Assembly: GCA_041624375.1 (NCBI GenBank)
Contig: JBFJVD010000163.1
Coordinates: forward strand, 1 to 6,790
DNA length: 6,790 bases
Direction of reading: 5' to 3'
DNA from: JBFJVD01 sp041624375
GTDB lineage: Bacteria; Chloroflexota; Anaerolineae; Anaerolineales; E44-bin32
In this document: piece by piece, positions 6,490 through 6,790 of the stretch
Numbering within the stretch: position 1 is the first letter of the stretch
How the letters are laid out: each line of letters starts with the position of its first letter
Program-made: the position numbers and the translations under genes
The notes under the pieces: model-generated
What the model was told of the DNA's origin: nothing
Databases searched by the model: none
What the model saw: only the letters and a program-made list of their open reading frames with translations

Positions 6490-6790
6490 GGGTGCCGTCT
6501 CGCGCCTTCTTCGCCAACCAGCAGCGACAGCGAGAGATGCGCCGGCTGCATCGCCTGGCCCACCTGCCCGAGCAGCTGGTGGCGGAGTTCATCGAGATCG
6601 ACTTCGTCCCGCGCCGCCGAGGCAAACGCGCGCAGGATCAGCTCGGCGTCGTATTTCTGGCGATAGAAGCGCCGGTCGATCGCCTGCTGGATGCGCTGGC
6701 GCAGCGGAGTGAACAGCGCGGCGATCAGCAGGGTGGAGCCGACGATCGCCACCTGGGATTCGGCCGGGAACACCTGCTGCAGCACAACCA
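6486..6790 (-). CDS. C-terminal end of a fifth paralogous membrane protein (gene E, partial)
   Basis: Only the last 100 codons are in the window; the frame is open through the right edge, so the Met at 6785 is internal and not a start. The piece aligns with the last helix and cytoplasmic tail of its neighbours: QQVFPAESQ, VGSTLLIAALFTPLRQRIQ, IDRRFYR, KYDAELILRAF, RDEVDLDEL and QPAHLSLSLL. It ends GARRHP with a TGA that overlaps the ATG of gene D. The tail resembles those of B and C more than that of A. Whether it has a PDZ or other input domain cannot be seen. Like the rest, it ends before any histidine-kinase transmitter. Confidence 0.82.
   Translation of the reverse strand, partial: VVLQQVFPAESQVAIVGSTLLIAALFTPLRQRIQQAIDRRFYRQKYDAELILRAFASAARDEVDLDELRHQLLGQVGQAMQPAHLSLSLLVGEEGARRHP

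Noticed and set aside
5303..6625. 440-aa minus-strand open frame overlapping genes D and E
   Set aside because: It is in a different frame from gene D, Arg/Ala/Pro-rich and without membrane helices; the D frame carries the family motifs.
5776..6666. 296-aa plus-strand open frame
   Set aside because: It lies antisense to genes D and E, is rich in charged residues with no recognisable domain, and is the usual shadow of GC-rich codon bias opposite a conserved gene.
6783..6785. ATG at 6785 as a start for gene E
   Set aside because: Alignment with B, C and D places it in the last membrane helix, with the frame continuing upstream through the window edge.
1063..6790. Histidine-kinase transmitter domains
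   Set aside because: I looked for H-box (HExR/HD-RI), N-box and G-box motifs in the complete proteins and at the junctions and saw none, so I do not call these genes kinases.
1..6790. tRNA, rRNA, CRISPR array, insertion sequence
   Set aside because: No tRNA-like cloverleaf, spaced short repeats, transposase motifs or terminal inverted repeats were seen. The repeats present are explained by gene duplication.

Overview
The window is GC-rich (about 60-65% by eye), and every gene I can support lies on the minus strand, so transcription runs from the right edge to the left. Gene style, dense overlaps and the membrane-protein family resemble Chloroflexota, perhaps Thermomicrobia relatives. That placement is an inference from family resemblance, not a proof.

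Reading in the direction of transcription (right to left), the window opens with the 3' end of a membrane protein gene (E, 6486-6790, cut by the edge). Three complete paralogs follow: D (5173-6489), C (3911-5176) and B (2508-3914). A fourth, more distant paralog, A (1063-2511), carries a PDZ-like domain. Every junction is the same 4-base ATGA stop/start overlap, at 6486-6489, 5173-5176, 3911-3914 and 2508-2511, so the five genes are almost certainly one translationally coupled operon. Each protein is a polytopic membrane region of about 10 helices. It is followed by a short cytoplasmic tail with the signature W/F-D-I-D ... IDRRFYRxxYDA ... QPxxLSLW. In known relatives this architecture is the input half of ComP-like sensor histidine kinases, but here every protein stops before any GAF, HisKA or HATPase domain.

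After a 63-base gap holding a perfect 8-bp stem-loop comes the last gene (1-999, its 3' end beyond the left edge). It encodes an unusual fusion: an N-terminal protoglobin domain (proximal His116, distal Tyr57) joined to a C-terminal Rieske [2Fe-2S] domain (C263-x-H265 ... C282-x2-H285).

The most informative DNA-level signal is a duplication scar upstream of gene B. B looks like a copy of C. Its ATG and first codons resemble the start of gene A, and its next roughly 30 codons are an out-of-frame fossil of the 3' end of gene D, including a 45-base identical stretch. The apparent crossover point is a 7-base microhomology. The operon therefore seems to have grown by unequal recombination, which gave B a new N-terminus.

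Together the locus may be a multi-subunit membrane sensor lacking its own kinase, beside a gas-binding redox protein. The functional link between the two is only inferred from position.
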